A stretch of 28,045 bases of DNA. Source: an uncultured Oscillospiraceae bacterium (GTDB taxonomy: Bacteria; Bacillota; Clostridia; Oscillospirales; Acutalibacteraceae). Each line of letters starts with the position of its first letter. Position 1 is the stretch's first letter. The position numbers and the translations under genes are program-made. Of this stretch, positions 15,736-22,857 are shown piece by piece. The stretch is taken from contig CATWUX010000012.1 of assembly GCA_958354085.1 (NCBI GenBank), forward strand, positions 1 through 28,045, written 5' to 3'. Below the pieces are notes generated by a model. It saw only the letters and a program-made list of their open reading frames with translations, searched no databases and was not told where the DNA came from.

Positions 15736-16173
15736 TTATATGCAGTAATCCGGCGGGTTTTTCCGGAAATATGCCTCGCTGAGGTCGGCCAGCGTGATAT
15801 TGTCTACCACGTTGTCGATCGCCTCTTTCAGCTTTTGCCAGACCACCAAGGTCACGCAGCGCTCGCTGCGTTCGCAGCCCGGCCCGTCGCCCGCCACACA
15901 TTCCACCGGCGCCAGCGAGCCTTCCATGGCGCGCAGAACATCCCCTACCGTGATCGCCGCCGGCGGCTGCGCCAGCGTGTAGCCGCCCTGTGCGCCGCGC
16001 ACGCTGCGCACGAGCCCGGAACGGTTGAGATGCATCATGATCTGCTCGAGATATTTTTCCGAAATTTCCTGCCGGACGGCGATCTCCTTGAGCGGGATCA
16101 GCCCTTGTCCGTCGTGTACGGCCAGATCCACCATCAGACGCAAGCCGTATCGCCCTTTGGTTGAAATCTTCAA
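15736..16173 (-). CDS. Rrf2/IscR-family transcriptional regulator
   Basis: A 145-residue winged-helix regulator opening MKISTKGRYGLRLMVDLA, the family's near-invariant start. The recognition helix region is EISEKYLEQIMMHLNRSGLVRSVRGAQGGY. Three cysteines at 92, 100 and 106 (C-x7-C-x5-C) match the place where IscR holds a [2Fe-2S] cluster, so it may sense iron-sulfur status or redox; CymR-type relatives lack them. The start is read as TTG at 16173, with AGGA 10 bases upstream. The frame opens at GTG 16182, but that has no proper SD spacing and adds three non-conserved residues. It leads a probable operon (phosphatase, cysteine-rich protein, rimI, tsaD) from the promoter at 16210. Confidence 0.92.
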   Translation of the reverse strand: MKISTKGRYGLRLMVDLAVHDGQGLIPLKEIAVRQEISEKYLEQIMMHLNRSGLVRSVRGAQGGYTLAQPPAAITVGDVLRAMEGSLAPVECVAGDGPGCERSERCVTLVVWQKLKEAIDNVVDNITLADLSEAYFRKNPPDYCI

Positions 16174-16209
16174 ACAAAACACATCCTATTATTTGAAATT
16201 CCCCATATC

Positions 16210-16238
16210 AGTATACCCGTCCGGCGCCGAAAACGCAA
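16210..16238 (-). promoter_or_regulatory. Promoter of the Rrf2-led operon
   Basis: Minus strand: TTGCGT (16233-16238), 17-bp spacer, TATACT (16210-16215), about 37 bases before the TTG start. The -35 lies only about 30 bases past the stop of the upstream histidine phosphatase gene, so the operon starts fresh here. Autoregulation by Rrf2 is plausible, but no sure operator was seen. Confidence 0.72.
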
Positions 16239-16265
16239 TGGGTATGCGGAGATTTCCGCCCTTGT

Positions 16266-16994
16266 TCAATGTCTTTGGTCGAAGCGCGTATAGGTTTCGC
16301 AAAAGCGCGCGGAAAACGACAGCGGCTCGCCGCCGGCGTACAGGTGCGAGGTATCCCCGAACGCGCTGCAGCGGAAAATCGCCTTGCCCTGCTCGCGTTC
16401 CTCCGTGTGCAAAACGGTGACGGAGGAGGGCGGCGCCGCAAAATGCTGCCAGTACAGTACCGGCGTGGTGCTGAAAAGGCGGGAGAGAATGACGCAGATC
16501 ACGCCGAAGTGGCAAAAAAGCGCCAGCGTATCCTCGTTGGCGTGCTCCGCCCGATACAGCCGCCCGTCCCGCACGTAGCCGTGCCGGGCCAGCAGCGCGT
16601 CCACGCCGTCATACACCATCCCGGTATTCTCCCGTACCGACGCGGTATTCAACGGCGGCGTGTCCAGCCACTTGTTGTCCGGCTGATACAGGCCGTCCAG
16701 CGCGGTAAAATGGCGCGGCAGGAGATCCCAGCAAATCCGCTGCTCGCCGGTCACCGGATCCGCAATGGCGCCTTGGAATTCGCGCAGCCATTCGCAGGTC
16801 TGCGCGGCAAGGCCGCTGCGCTCCAGATAGGGGCGCGCGGTGGCTTGCGCCCGTCCCAGAGGGGAACAATAAACGCGGTCGATCCGCTCCTTGGCGAGCC
16901 GCTCGGTCAGCAGGGCGGTTTCCCGGTTCCCCTTTTCGGTGATGGAATCCCGCTCATAATCCGGGTCGGCATGTCGAATCAGCAATAGGCGCAT
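16266..16994 (-). CDS. Histidine phosphatase family protein (phosphoglycerate-mutase-like)
   Basis: A 242-residue protein of the branch-1 histidine phosphatase superfamily. The catalytic R-H motif is LLIRHADPDYERDSIT (His8 takes the phosphate), with SPLGRAQATA and a second His in FCHFGVICVIL. The substrate is not evident. The middle (WDLLPRHFTALDGLYQPDNKWLDTPPLN) is longer than in cobalamin phosphatase CobC or phosphoglycerate mutase, so neither name is given. SD AAAGGAGAG is 8 bases before ATG. It has its own promoter at 17044-17072, divergent from the glycosidase gene. Confidence 0.88.
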   Translation of the reverse strand: MRLLLIRHADPDYERDSITEKGNRETALLTERLAKERIDRVYCSPLGRAQATARPYLERSGLAAQTCEWLREFQGAIADPVTGEQRICWDLLPRHFTALDGLYQPDNKWLDTPPLNTASVRENTGMVYDGVDALLARHGYVRDGRLYRAEHANEDTLALFCHFGVICVILSRLFSTTPVLYWQHFAAPPSSVTVLHTEEREQGKAIFRCSAFGDTSHLYAGGEPLSFSARFCETYTRFDQRH

Positions 16995-17043
16995 AAGCTG
17001 TCTCTCCTTTTCCGGTCAGCGCTTTTCGGCGCTCCTTCGCCTC

Positions 17044-17072
17044 ATTGTAGCAACAAAATTTTCGGAAGTCAA
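17044..17072 (-). promoter_or_regulatory. Promoter of the histidine phosphatase gene
   Basis: Minus strand: TTGACT (17067-17072), 17-bp spacer, TACAAT (17044-17049); 5 of 6 bases match in each box. Confidence 0.8.
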
Positions 17073-17124
17073 CCGGCGGTGCGTGTGCTTTTGGAATTTG
17101 GTTTGTTTTTCCGCCGTCTTTTAC

Positions 17125-17153
17125 TTGCCCGCCGCGCCAAAACGTGGTTTAAT
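17125..17153 (+). promoter_or_regulatory. Probable promoter of the GH13 glycosidase gene
   Basis: TTGCCC (17125-17130), 17-bp spacer, TTTAAT (17148-17153). Only moderate matches, but it is the best pair ahead of the chosen start and lies about 45 bases before it. Confidence 0.5.
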
Positions 17154-17195
17154 ATTATAGGAGAGAAAAGACTGTTGAAAAAGGACAGAAGCATC

Positions 17196-19079
17196 ATGCA
17201 ACCATTGTTTGATTCACGAAATGACCGCTACCGTTGTCCGTTCGGCGCCGTTGCCGAAGGGACGGCGGTGCTTTTCCGCGTGCGGCTGCCCCGCTCGCTG
17301 GGCTGTTCCGCCGTGCGGCTGCTCACCGCGCCGGACGGCGCAGCCGAGACCGCACACGGCCTGTTTTGGGCGGGTATGGACGGCGACGCGGCGGAATGGT
17401 GGGAATGCCATTTCGCGCCGCCGGAGCGCGGGCTGTATTGGTACCGTTTTGCACTGACTACGGCGCACGGCGAGCGTTGGCTGGAACGGCAGCCGGACGG
17501 CAAGGCGTCGCTGTCCGCCGCAGCCGGCGGATGCCCGTGGCAGCTGACGGCCTACGCCGCGGATTTCACTACGCCGGACTGGCTGGCCGGCGGGGTGATG
17601 TACCAGATCTTTCCCGACCGCTTTGCCCGGTCGGGCGCGCCGAAAGAGGGCGTGCCGGAGGATCGGATTCTTCGCGCGGACTGGGGCGGACAGCCGGTCT
17701 GGCAGCCGGACGCGGACGGAAAAATCCGCAACAACGACTATTTCGGCGGTGATTTGCGCGGTATCGAGCAGGCGCTGGACCGGCTGGCGATGCTGGGCGT
17801 GACCTGCCTGTACCTTAACCCCGTGTTTGAGGCGCATTCCAATCACCGCTATGACACCGCCGATTACACCCGCATTGATCCGCTGCTGGGCAGCGAGGCG
17901 GATTTTGCCTCGTTGGTGCGTACGGCGGCGCAGTTGGGGATCCGCGTGTTGCTGGACGGCGTGTTCAGCCATACCGGCGCGGACAGCCGCTATTTCAATC
18001 AGCAGGGGCGCTATCCGGATGTCGGCGCGTATCAGTCTCAGGAATCGCCGTATGCGCCATGGTATCAGTTCCGCCGCTGGCCGGACGATTTTGTGTGCTG
18101 GTGGGATATTCTGACGCTGCCGACCGTGGACAAAAACAATCCGGATTTTTTGCGGTATATCACGGGTGAGGACGGCGTGGCGCGCCGCTGGCTGGCGGCG
18201 GGAGCGGCCGGCTGGCGGCTGGACGTGGCGGACGAGCTGACCGACGCGTTTCTGGACGCGCTGCGCACAGGCGTCAAGGCGCAGAAGCCGGACGCGCTGC
18301 TGCTCGGCGAGGTCTGGGAGGACGCGAGCAACAAGGAAAGCTACGGCCGGCGGCGGCGGTATCTGCTGGGCGATCAGCTGGACAGCGTGATGAACTACCC
18401 GTTCCGCAACGCCGTGCTGGCGTTTTTGCGCGGCGGCGCGGCGCAGGATTTTTTCAATATTGTCGGGGACATTGTAGAAAATTATCCGCCGCAGGTCGTG
18501 CGGCTCCTGATGAACCATCTCGGCACGCACGATACCGAACGGCTGCTCACCGCGCTGGCGGGCGAACCGTGTGCCGGGCGCGGACGCGACTGGCAGGCGG
18601 CCACCCATTTGACCGCGGAGCAGCGGGAGCGCGGTCTCCGCTTGGTGCGGCTGGCGGCGGCGCTGCAATACTGCCTGCCCGGCGTGCCGTGCATCTATTA
18701 CGGCGACGAAGCCGGGATGGAGGGCTATGGCGATCCGTTCAACCGCGGCTGCTACCCGTGGGGGAGAGAGGAACGCGAGCTGCTGCTGTGGTACCGCAAG
18801 CTGGGGCAGCTGCGCCGCATCGCGCCCGCGCTGCTCGAGGGGCGGTTTACGCCGCTGAACGCACCGGAAAGCGTCGTCTGTTTCGAGCGGCGGGACGGCA
18901 GCGCGGCGTTGCTGTGCGCCGTCAACCGGAGTGAGCAGGAACAGGCCGCCGTGCTGCCCGCCGTCTGGCAAAACCGGACGGTCAATCTGGGCGGCGGCCG
19001 CGTGGAGGCGGATACGCTGATCCTGCCGCCGCTGGACTGCGCGATTCTGGTGGACAATACGCCGGAAGAGCCGGCATGA
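17196..19079 (+). CDS. GH13 alpha-glycosidase (neopullulanase/cyclomaltodextrinase-like)
   Basis: A 627-residue intracellular glycoside hydrolase; no signal peptide is seen. Residues 1-120 look like the N-terminal beta domain (CBM34-type) of neopullulanases. The catalytic barrel begins at WLAGGVMYQIFPDRF (129-143). All four GH13 regions are present: DGVFSH (254-259), GWRLDVADE with nucleophile Asp343, GEVWED with acid/base Glu372, and NHLGTHD with Asp446. It probably cuts alpha-1,4 (and perhaps alpha-1,6) links in maltodextrins after uptake. The start is ATG 17196 with AAGGA 10 bases upstream; a frame open to 17079 would cover the promoter. It is monocistronic, and no transporter is adjacent. 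Confidence 0.92.
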   Translation: MQPLFDSRNDRYRCPFGAVAEGTAVLFRVRLPRSLGCSAVRLLTAPDGAAETAHGLFWAGMDGDAAEWWECHFAPPERGLYWYRFALTTAHGERWLERQPDGKASLSAAAGGCPWQLTAYAADFTTPDWLAGGVMYQIFPDRFARSGAPKEGVPEDRILRADWGGQPVWQPDADGKIRNNDYFGGDLRGIEQALDRLAMLGVTCLYLNPVFEAHSNHRYDTADYTRIDPLLGSEADFASLVRTAAQLGIRVLLDGVFSHTGADSRYFNQQGRYPDVGAYQSQESPYAPWYQFRRWPDDFVCWWDILTLPTVDKNNPDFLRYITGEDGVARRWLAAGAAGWRLDVADELTDAFLDALRTGVKAQKPDALLLGEVWEDASNKESYGRRRRYLLGDQLDSVMNYPFRNAVLAFLRGGAAQDFFNIVGDIVENYPPQVVRLLMNHLGTHDTERLLTALAGEPCAGRGRDWQAATHLTAEQRERGLRLVRLAAALQYCLPGVPCIYYGDEAGMEGYGDPFNRGCYPWGREERELLLWYRKLGQLRRIAPALLEGRFTPLNAPESVVCFERRDGSAALLCAVNRSEQEQAAVLPAVWQNRTVNLGGGRVEADTLILPPLDCAILVDNTPEEPA

Positions 19080-19093
19080 ATAAAGATACAGCA

Positions 19094-19129
19094 ATGCCCG
19101 CTCCGTCGGAGGACGGTGCGGGCATTTTT
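19094..19129 (+). terminator. Intrinsic terminator of the glycosidase gene
   Basis: ATGCCCGC.CCGTC pairs with GACGG.GCGGGCAT (13 bp with one T·T), 4-base loop, then TTTT. It begins 15 bases past the stop. The reverse reading has no T-run, so it serves plus only. Confidence 0.9.
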
Positions 19130-19145
19130 GACGTCGTCGCTGCTT

Positions 19146-19958
19146 CTACGGCAAAAGCACGAAGGGCTCTCTGCCCGGCAGCGGGGCGTCGGGCAGTGGC
19201 AGCTCCGGCTGCAGCTCGACAAGATGCTTCCAGTATTTTTTCGGCATATGCTGCCGGCGCAGGGCGGGATTGATGCGCTCCTTGATGGCGACCGTATCGT
19301 AAAAGGTTTTCCACAGCCGCCGCCACTGCACTTCGTCCGCCGCATAGGCGGGCAGGTTTTCCGGCGACTCGTCGGTAATGTACCAATCGCGCCGGTCGTA
19401 TACGCCGGTTTGCCTGTGCGTTTTGTCATGGATGAGAAAGGGCTGCACGTGAAAACGCGCCGCAAAATGCGGCATGATCAGCGGCAGAATCGCGTAATCG
19501 GGCGAGATTTCCCCATAGTAGATCCCGCCCTCCAGACGTGAAAAGCGCACAAATTCGATGAGCAGTCCCGCTTGTCGTGTTACAAGCGCGCACAGCTTGT
19601 CGATGGCGATTACCCGCTCATCGGTGATTTTCCGGTGAATGAGCGTGCCGATTTCTATTCCGAATCGTATATATTGGTAGATAATATCCCCTCGGTTTAC
19701 GCTTTCGGACAAAAACGCTGTCCAGATTTTTTCATAGCCGGTCTCACCTAACCGCCGCTGCACGCCGGCGATTACCCGCTGCGCCTTCGCCTCGTCGGTC
19801 GCGATCTCGGTATAGGACACGTTCAGCTGCTGCTGGCAGCTGTCGCAGCCGACGATCGACACCGGCGCGGGACGGCGGGCATACGCCTCAAACACCGCCG
19901 TCAGCAGCCCGTCGAAGGTTTCGTCGTAAATATACGCTATATCTGTCCGCTCAGACAT
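19146..19958 (-). CDS. TIGR03915-type DNA-metabolism protein paired with a radical SAM enzyme
   Basis: A 270-residue soluble protein starting MSERTDIAYIYDETFDGLLTAVFEAYARR, the hallmark opening of the TIGR03915/DUF4130 family, with the typical late segment WYITDESPENLPAY...EVQWRRLWKTFYDTVAIKERINPALRRQHMPKKYWKHL. In other genomes this family is almost always next to, and coupled with, the TIGR03916 radical SAM protein, and in some species it is fused to a uracil-DNA-glycosylase-like domain; no such domain is present here. Its biochemistry is unknown; a role in DNA repair or base modification is inferred from those fusions. The start ATG 19958 lies inside the radical SAM gene (22-base overlap) with GGGAGG 10 bases upstream, so the two are translationally coupled. 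Confidence 0.88.
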   Translation of the reverse strand: MSERTDIAYIYDETFDGLLTAVFEAYARRPAPVSIVGCDSCQQQLNVSYTEIATDEAKAQRVIAGVQRRLGETGYEKIWTAFLSESVNRGDIIYQYIRFGIEIGTLIHRKITDERVIAIDKLCALVTRQAGLLIEFVRFSRLEGGIYYGEISPDYAILPLIMPHFAARFHVQPFLIHDKTHRQTGVYDRRDWYITDESPENLPAYAADEVQWRRLWKTFYDTVAIKERINPALRRQHMPKKYWKHLVELQPELPLPDAPLPGREPFVLLP

Positions 19959-21256
19959 TTGACCATATCCTCCCGTCCCGGCAGCAAATGCGGCATGTCC
20001 AGCCACGTCAGCTGCTGCGGGACTTCGCCCATTGGCAGCGAGCCGGGGCGCATGCGCACATCCGCCGTCAGATTCTGATAGATAAAGCTCTCTTTCAACC
20101 GCACGCCGGGCAGCATCTGCCCTTTGCAGGTGATAAAGTACATCGCGCGCTTGAGCACGACGCCGATTTTTTTCAGATCGGGGAAATCCAGCGTGCCGGC
20201 ACGCCGCGCGGTCAGGATGCGCAGCGCCGATTTCACGCCGATACCCGGCACGCGCAGCAGCAGCTCTTTATCCGCACGGTTGATCTCCACCGGGAACTGT
20301 TCCAGATGGTGCAACGCCCAGTTGCATTTCGGGTCGAGCAGCGGATCGAGCGACGGATGCTGCTCGTCCAGCAGCTCCTCCACCTGAAATCCGTAATACC
20401 GCAGCAGCCAATCGGTTTGGTACAGCCGGTGTTCCCGCAGCAGGGGCGGCGGCTGGTTTTGGGGCAGCAGGGCGCTGGTACCGACCGGAATATACGCGGA
20501 GTAGAAAACGCGCTTCATATTATACTTTTTATACAGCCCGGCTGCCAGCCGCATGATCTGCCAATCGCTGTCCGGTGTTGCGCCGATGATCATCTGCGTG
20601 CTCTGCCCCGCCGGCACAAAGGTGGGCGTGTGGCGGTATACCGCCAGCTCCTGCTTGTTTTGCGCAATGCCGTCGCGAATGGCGGACATCGGGCGCAGGA
20701 TCGCGTCTTTTTTCTTGTTCGGCGCGAGTACCTGCAAGCTCCGCTCGCTGGGCAGCTCGATGTTGACGCTCATGCGGTCGCACAGATGCCCCAGCTTATC
20801 CACCAGCTCCTGCGAACAGCCGGGAATCGCCTTGGCGTGGATGTAGCCGTTGAAATGATGCTCACCGCGCAGCAGCTCAAGCGTGCGGCACATCCGCTCC
20901 ATGGCCGTATCCGGGCTGTGGATCACGCCGGAGCTGAGAAACAGCCCCTCGATATAATTGCGGCGGTAAAATTCCATGGTCAGGTTCGCCAGCTCCTCCG
21001 GCGTGAAGGTCGCGCGCGGAACGTCGTTGGAACAGCGATTGACGCAATATTGGCAGTCATAAATGCAGACGTTGGTCATCAGTACCTTCAGCAGCGAAAT
21101 GCACCGCCCGTCGGCCGCAAAGCTGTGGCAGATGCCGGGGGCGCAGGTGTTGCCCAGCATCCCGGTCGAGGCGGAACGATTAACGCCGCTCGAGGTACAC
21201 GCCGCATCATACTTCGCAGAATCGGTCAGAATTTCCAGCTTTTCCAGCAGCTCCAC
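19937..21256 (-). CDS. Putative DNA modification/repair radical SAM protein (TIGR03916 type)
   Basis: A 439-residue enzyme with the radical SAM cluster motif C-IYD-C-QY-C (Cys64, 68, 71), which should hold a [4Fe-4S] cluster that splits S-adenosylmethionine. Cysteines at about 38, 43 and 52 precede it. The barrel carries LFLSSGVIHSPDTAMERM and HAKAIPGCS. Near 330-355 a helix-hairpin-helix (LLLRVPGIGVKSALRIL) points to DNA binding. The chemistry is not known. The start is GTG 21256 (GGAGG 9 bases before), giving (M)ELLEKLEILTDSAKYDAAC as in relatives; the frame is open to 21310 but crosses the -10. It is driven by a near-consensus promoter between two LexA-like boxes, so SOS control is likely. 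Confidence 0.9.
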   Translation of the reverse strand: MELLEKLEILTDSAKYDAACTSSGVNRSASTGMLGNTCAPGICHSFAADGRCISLLKVLMTNVCIYDCQYCVNRCSNDVPRATFTPEELANLTMEFYRRNYIEGLFLSSGVIHSPDTAMERMCRTLELLRGEHHFNGYIHAKAIPGCSQELVDKLGHLCDRMSVNIELPSERSLQVLAPNKKKDAILRPMSAIRDGIAQNKQELAVYRHTPTFVPAGQSTQMIIGATPDSDWQIMRLAAGLYKKYNMKRVFYSAYIPVGTSALLPQNQPPPLLREHRLYQTDWLLRYYGFQVEELLDEQHPSLDPLLDPKCNWALHHLEQFPVEINRADKELLLRVPGIGVKSALRILTARRAGTLDFPDLKKIGVVLKRAMYFITCKGQMLPGVRLKESFIYQNLTADVRMRPGSLPMGEVPQQLTWLDMPHLLPGREDMVKCLSGQI

Positions 21257-21276
21257 CCACAAACGCCTCCAAAAAT

Positions 21277-21290
21277 CGAACTTATGTTTG
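21277..21290. promoter_or_regulatory. LexA/SOS-box-like site 1 (downstream of -10)
   Basis: CGAACTTATGTTTG fits the Gram-positive LexA pattern CGAAC-N4-GTTYN, with one perfect half-site (CGAAC) and one with a single change. It covers the predicted transcription start of the radical SAM operon, right after its -10. Confidence 0.7.
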
Positions 21291-21291
21291 T

Positions 21292-21320
21292 AGTATACAC
21301 CGCTTTGCACACAATGTCAA
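21292..21320 (-). promoter_or_regulatory. Strong promoter of the radical SAM / TIGR03915 operon
   Basis: Minus strand: TTGACA (21315-21320, perfect), 17-bp spacer, TATACT (21292-21297, 5 of 6). It is the best promoter in the window. A strong promoter held between two LexA-like sites is the usual design of SOS genes. Confidence 0.88.
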
Positions 21321-21331
21321 ACATTTGTTCT
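21318..21331. promoter_or_regulatory. LexA/SOS-box-like site 2 (overlapping -35)
   Basis: On minus AGAACAAATGTTTG: GAAC-N4-GTTT with A/T-rich centre. It overlaps the -35 box by three bases. Its centre is 41 bp from that of site 1, close to four helical turns, so two LexA dimers could sit on one face. Confidence 0.65.
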
Positions 21332-21350
21332 TACCGAGAGAAATTTTTTG

Positions 21351-21400
21351 CTGCGGAAAAATCAAGACGGGCTGCATCCGATGTATCGGATGCAGCCCGT
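21351..21400 (-). terminator. Intrinsic terminator of the ADP-ribosylglycohydrolase gene
   Basis: A perfect 15-bp stem (21367-21381 with 21386-21400), loop TGTA, followed on minus by CTTGATTTTT. It starts 16 bases past the gene's stop. Confidence 0.87.
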
Positions 21401-21416
21401 GGTCGAGTATCTGGTT

Positions 21417-22763
21417 TTATTCGGACAACTTGGCAATTGCCGCCAGTGTGCGTTCTACCAGCTCGTCGATATCAACGCAGTCGTTGCCGGGAATCGAGGT
21501 GGAAAGTCCTTCCGAGAACGGCGCCGTCCAAACCGCCGGGATCGCCTGCGCGCCATGCATCATGCCCATGATCGAACCGACCGTCGCGCCGTTGCAGTCC
21601 GTGTCAAACCCGCACTGCACGACAAGACAGATTGCCTTGCCGAAATCGCCCGCTCCGCAGAGCAGCCCCATCGCAACGATCATCGCATTGGAGATTGTGT
21701 GGCACCAACCGTGACCGGTAAACTCGTTGAAAGCGGCGTGGATGCCCGCCATGATCGCGTCCGCGTCCTGTCCGGCACGATACCACGCCAGCACCTGCTC
21801 CACTTTTTCCCGCATCCGGCACTTCTGCGGCAGCTCATCCAGACCGATTTCGATCAGCTGCGCCGGGTCGCTGCAATACGGCGCGGCAGCGAGCATAGCC
21901 GCTACCCACATTTCACCGTAGATGCCGTTTTTGACATGGGAAATGGAGGCGTCCCGCCACGCCATCTCCGCGGCTGCACGCGGGTTGCCCACGTTAAGAT
22001 AGCCGAAAAAGTCAGCGCGGATCTGCGCGCCGATCCATTCCCGGTAAGGGTTGTTCTCAGTCGCGGTCTGCGGCGCGCGCAGCCCCATCGTCGCGTTGCG
22101 GTACGCGACGCGTTCCGCTGTACACACGGCGAAATACGGCAGCCAGAAAAGCCACGCCTCCAGTACATCGTTCGGGCGGAAATTCACGCCATAGGTTTCC
22201 ACCAGCTTCAGTCCGAGCACGGTATAATTGGTGTCATCGTCGATGGGCGCGCGGCCGTGTACGCGGTCAGCCCAGCAGTTGTCCACATTCAGCTTGAATT
22301 CTTCGATCAGTTCCGGCGTGAAATCCTTGCTCTCGATGTAACGGTGCAGCGGATAGTTGCCGGTCTTTTTCAGCAGCGCGTGCAGTTCCGGCGTGCGCCA
22401 GCCTTCGACCGGCTTGCCGAGCAGGCAGCCGGCGATGCGTCCCAGCCACGCGCCGCGTACGGCGTTGCGCAGCGTTTCTTTCGGCAGCGTTCCCGAAACC
22501 GTATGCCGCGCAGCCGGACGGGCGGCGCGGATCTCCTCCAGTGCGGACGGCTCGTCAAACGGAAAATCCTCCCGCTGCGGGGCGGCATCCATCTGGCGGC
22601 GCACCGCCGATGCCAATTCCTCGTATTGCAAGCTCGCCTGATTTTTTTGGATCGTTTCACAGATCGTGCGGAAATCCTCAACCGCGCGGCCTTCATCCAT
22701 GGCTTGCTGCCATTCTACCTCCATGTCTTGTGATAAGCGCATCCAAGCCTGATACTCCAACAT
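21417..22763 (-). CDS. ADP-ribosylglycohydrolase family protein
   Basis: A 448-residue protein with a DraG/ARH fold from about residue 100. GAWLGRIAGCLLGKPVEG opens the domain, DDDTNYT supplies one set of Mg2+ ligands, and FDTDCNGATVGSIMGMMHGA the other. This family removes ADP-ribose from proteins or small molecules; some members act on nucleosides or on linkages of unknown type. The N-terminal 100 residues (LEYQAWMRLSQDMEVEWQQAMDEG...) are helical and specific to this subgroup. No ADP-ribosyltransferase is present in the window, so its target is open. The start is ATG 22763, with AAAGGA about 12 bases upstream. It is divergent from an AraC-family gene, which may control it. Confidence 0.88.
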   Translation of the reverse strand: MLEYQAWMRLSQDMEVEWQQAMDEGRAVEDFRTICETIQKNQASLQYEELASAVRRQMDAAPQREDFPFDEPSALEEIRAARPAARHTVSGTLPKETLRNAVRGAWLGRIAGCLLGKPVEGWRTPELHALLKKTGNYPLHRYIESKDFTPELIEEFKLNVDNCWADRVHGRAPIDDDTNYTVLGLKLVETYGVNFRPNDVLEAWLFWLPYFAVCTAERVAYRNATMGLRAPQTATENNPYREWIGAQIRADFFGYLNVGNPRAAAEMAWRDASISHVKNGIYGEMWVAAMLAAAPYCSDPAQLIEIGLDELPQKCRMREKVEQVLAWYRAGQDADAIMAGIHAAFNEFTGHGWCHTISNAMIVAMGLLCGAGDFGKAICLVVQCGFDTDCNGATVGSIMGMMHGAQAIPAVWTAPFSEGLSTSIPGNDCVDIDELVERTLAAIAKLSE

Positions 22764-22778
22764 CGTTTCATCCCGTCC

Positions 22779-22807
22779 TTTACAAATACAAAAATAAGGT
22801 GTATAAC
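22779..22807 (+). promoter_or_regulatory. Promoter of the AraC-family gene
   Basis: TTTACA (22779-22784), 17-bp spacer, TATAAC (22802-22807). TATAAC repeats 11 bp on (22813-22818), one helical turn, which could be a direct-repeat site for the AraC protein itself. No equally good promoter faces the ADP-ribosylglycohydrolase gene, in keeping with activator dependence. Confidence 0.6.
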
Positions 22808-22857
22808 CAGTATATAACACATATTTGCGCTTTTCTGCGCAGAAAGGAGCAGTTATT

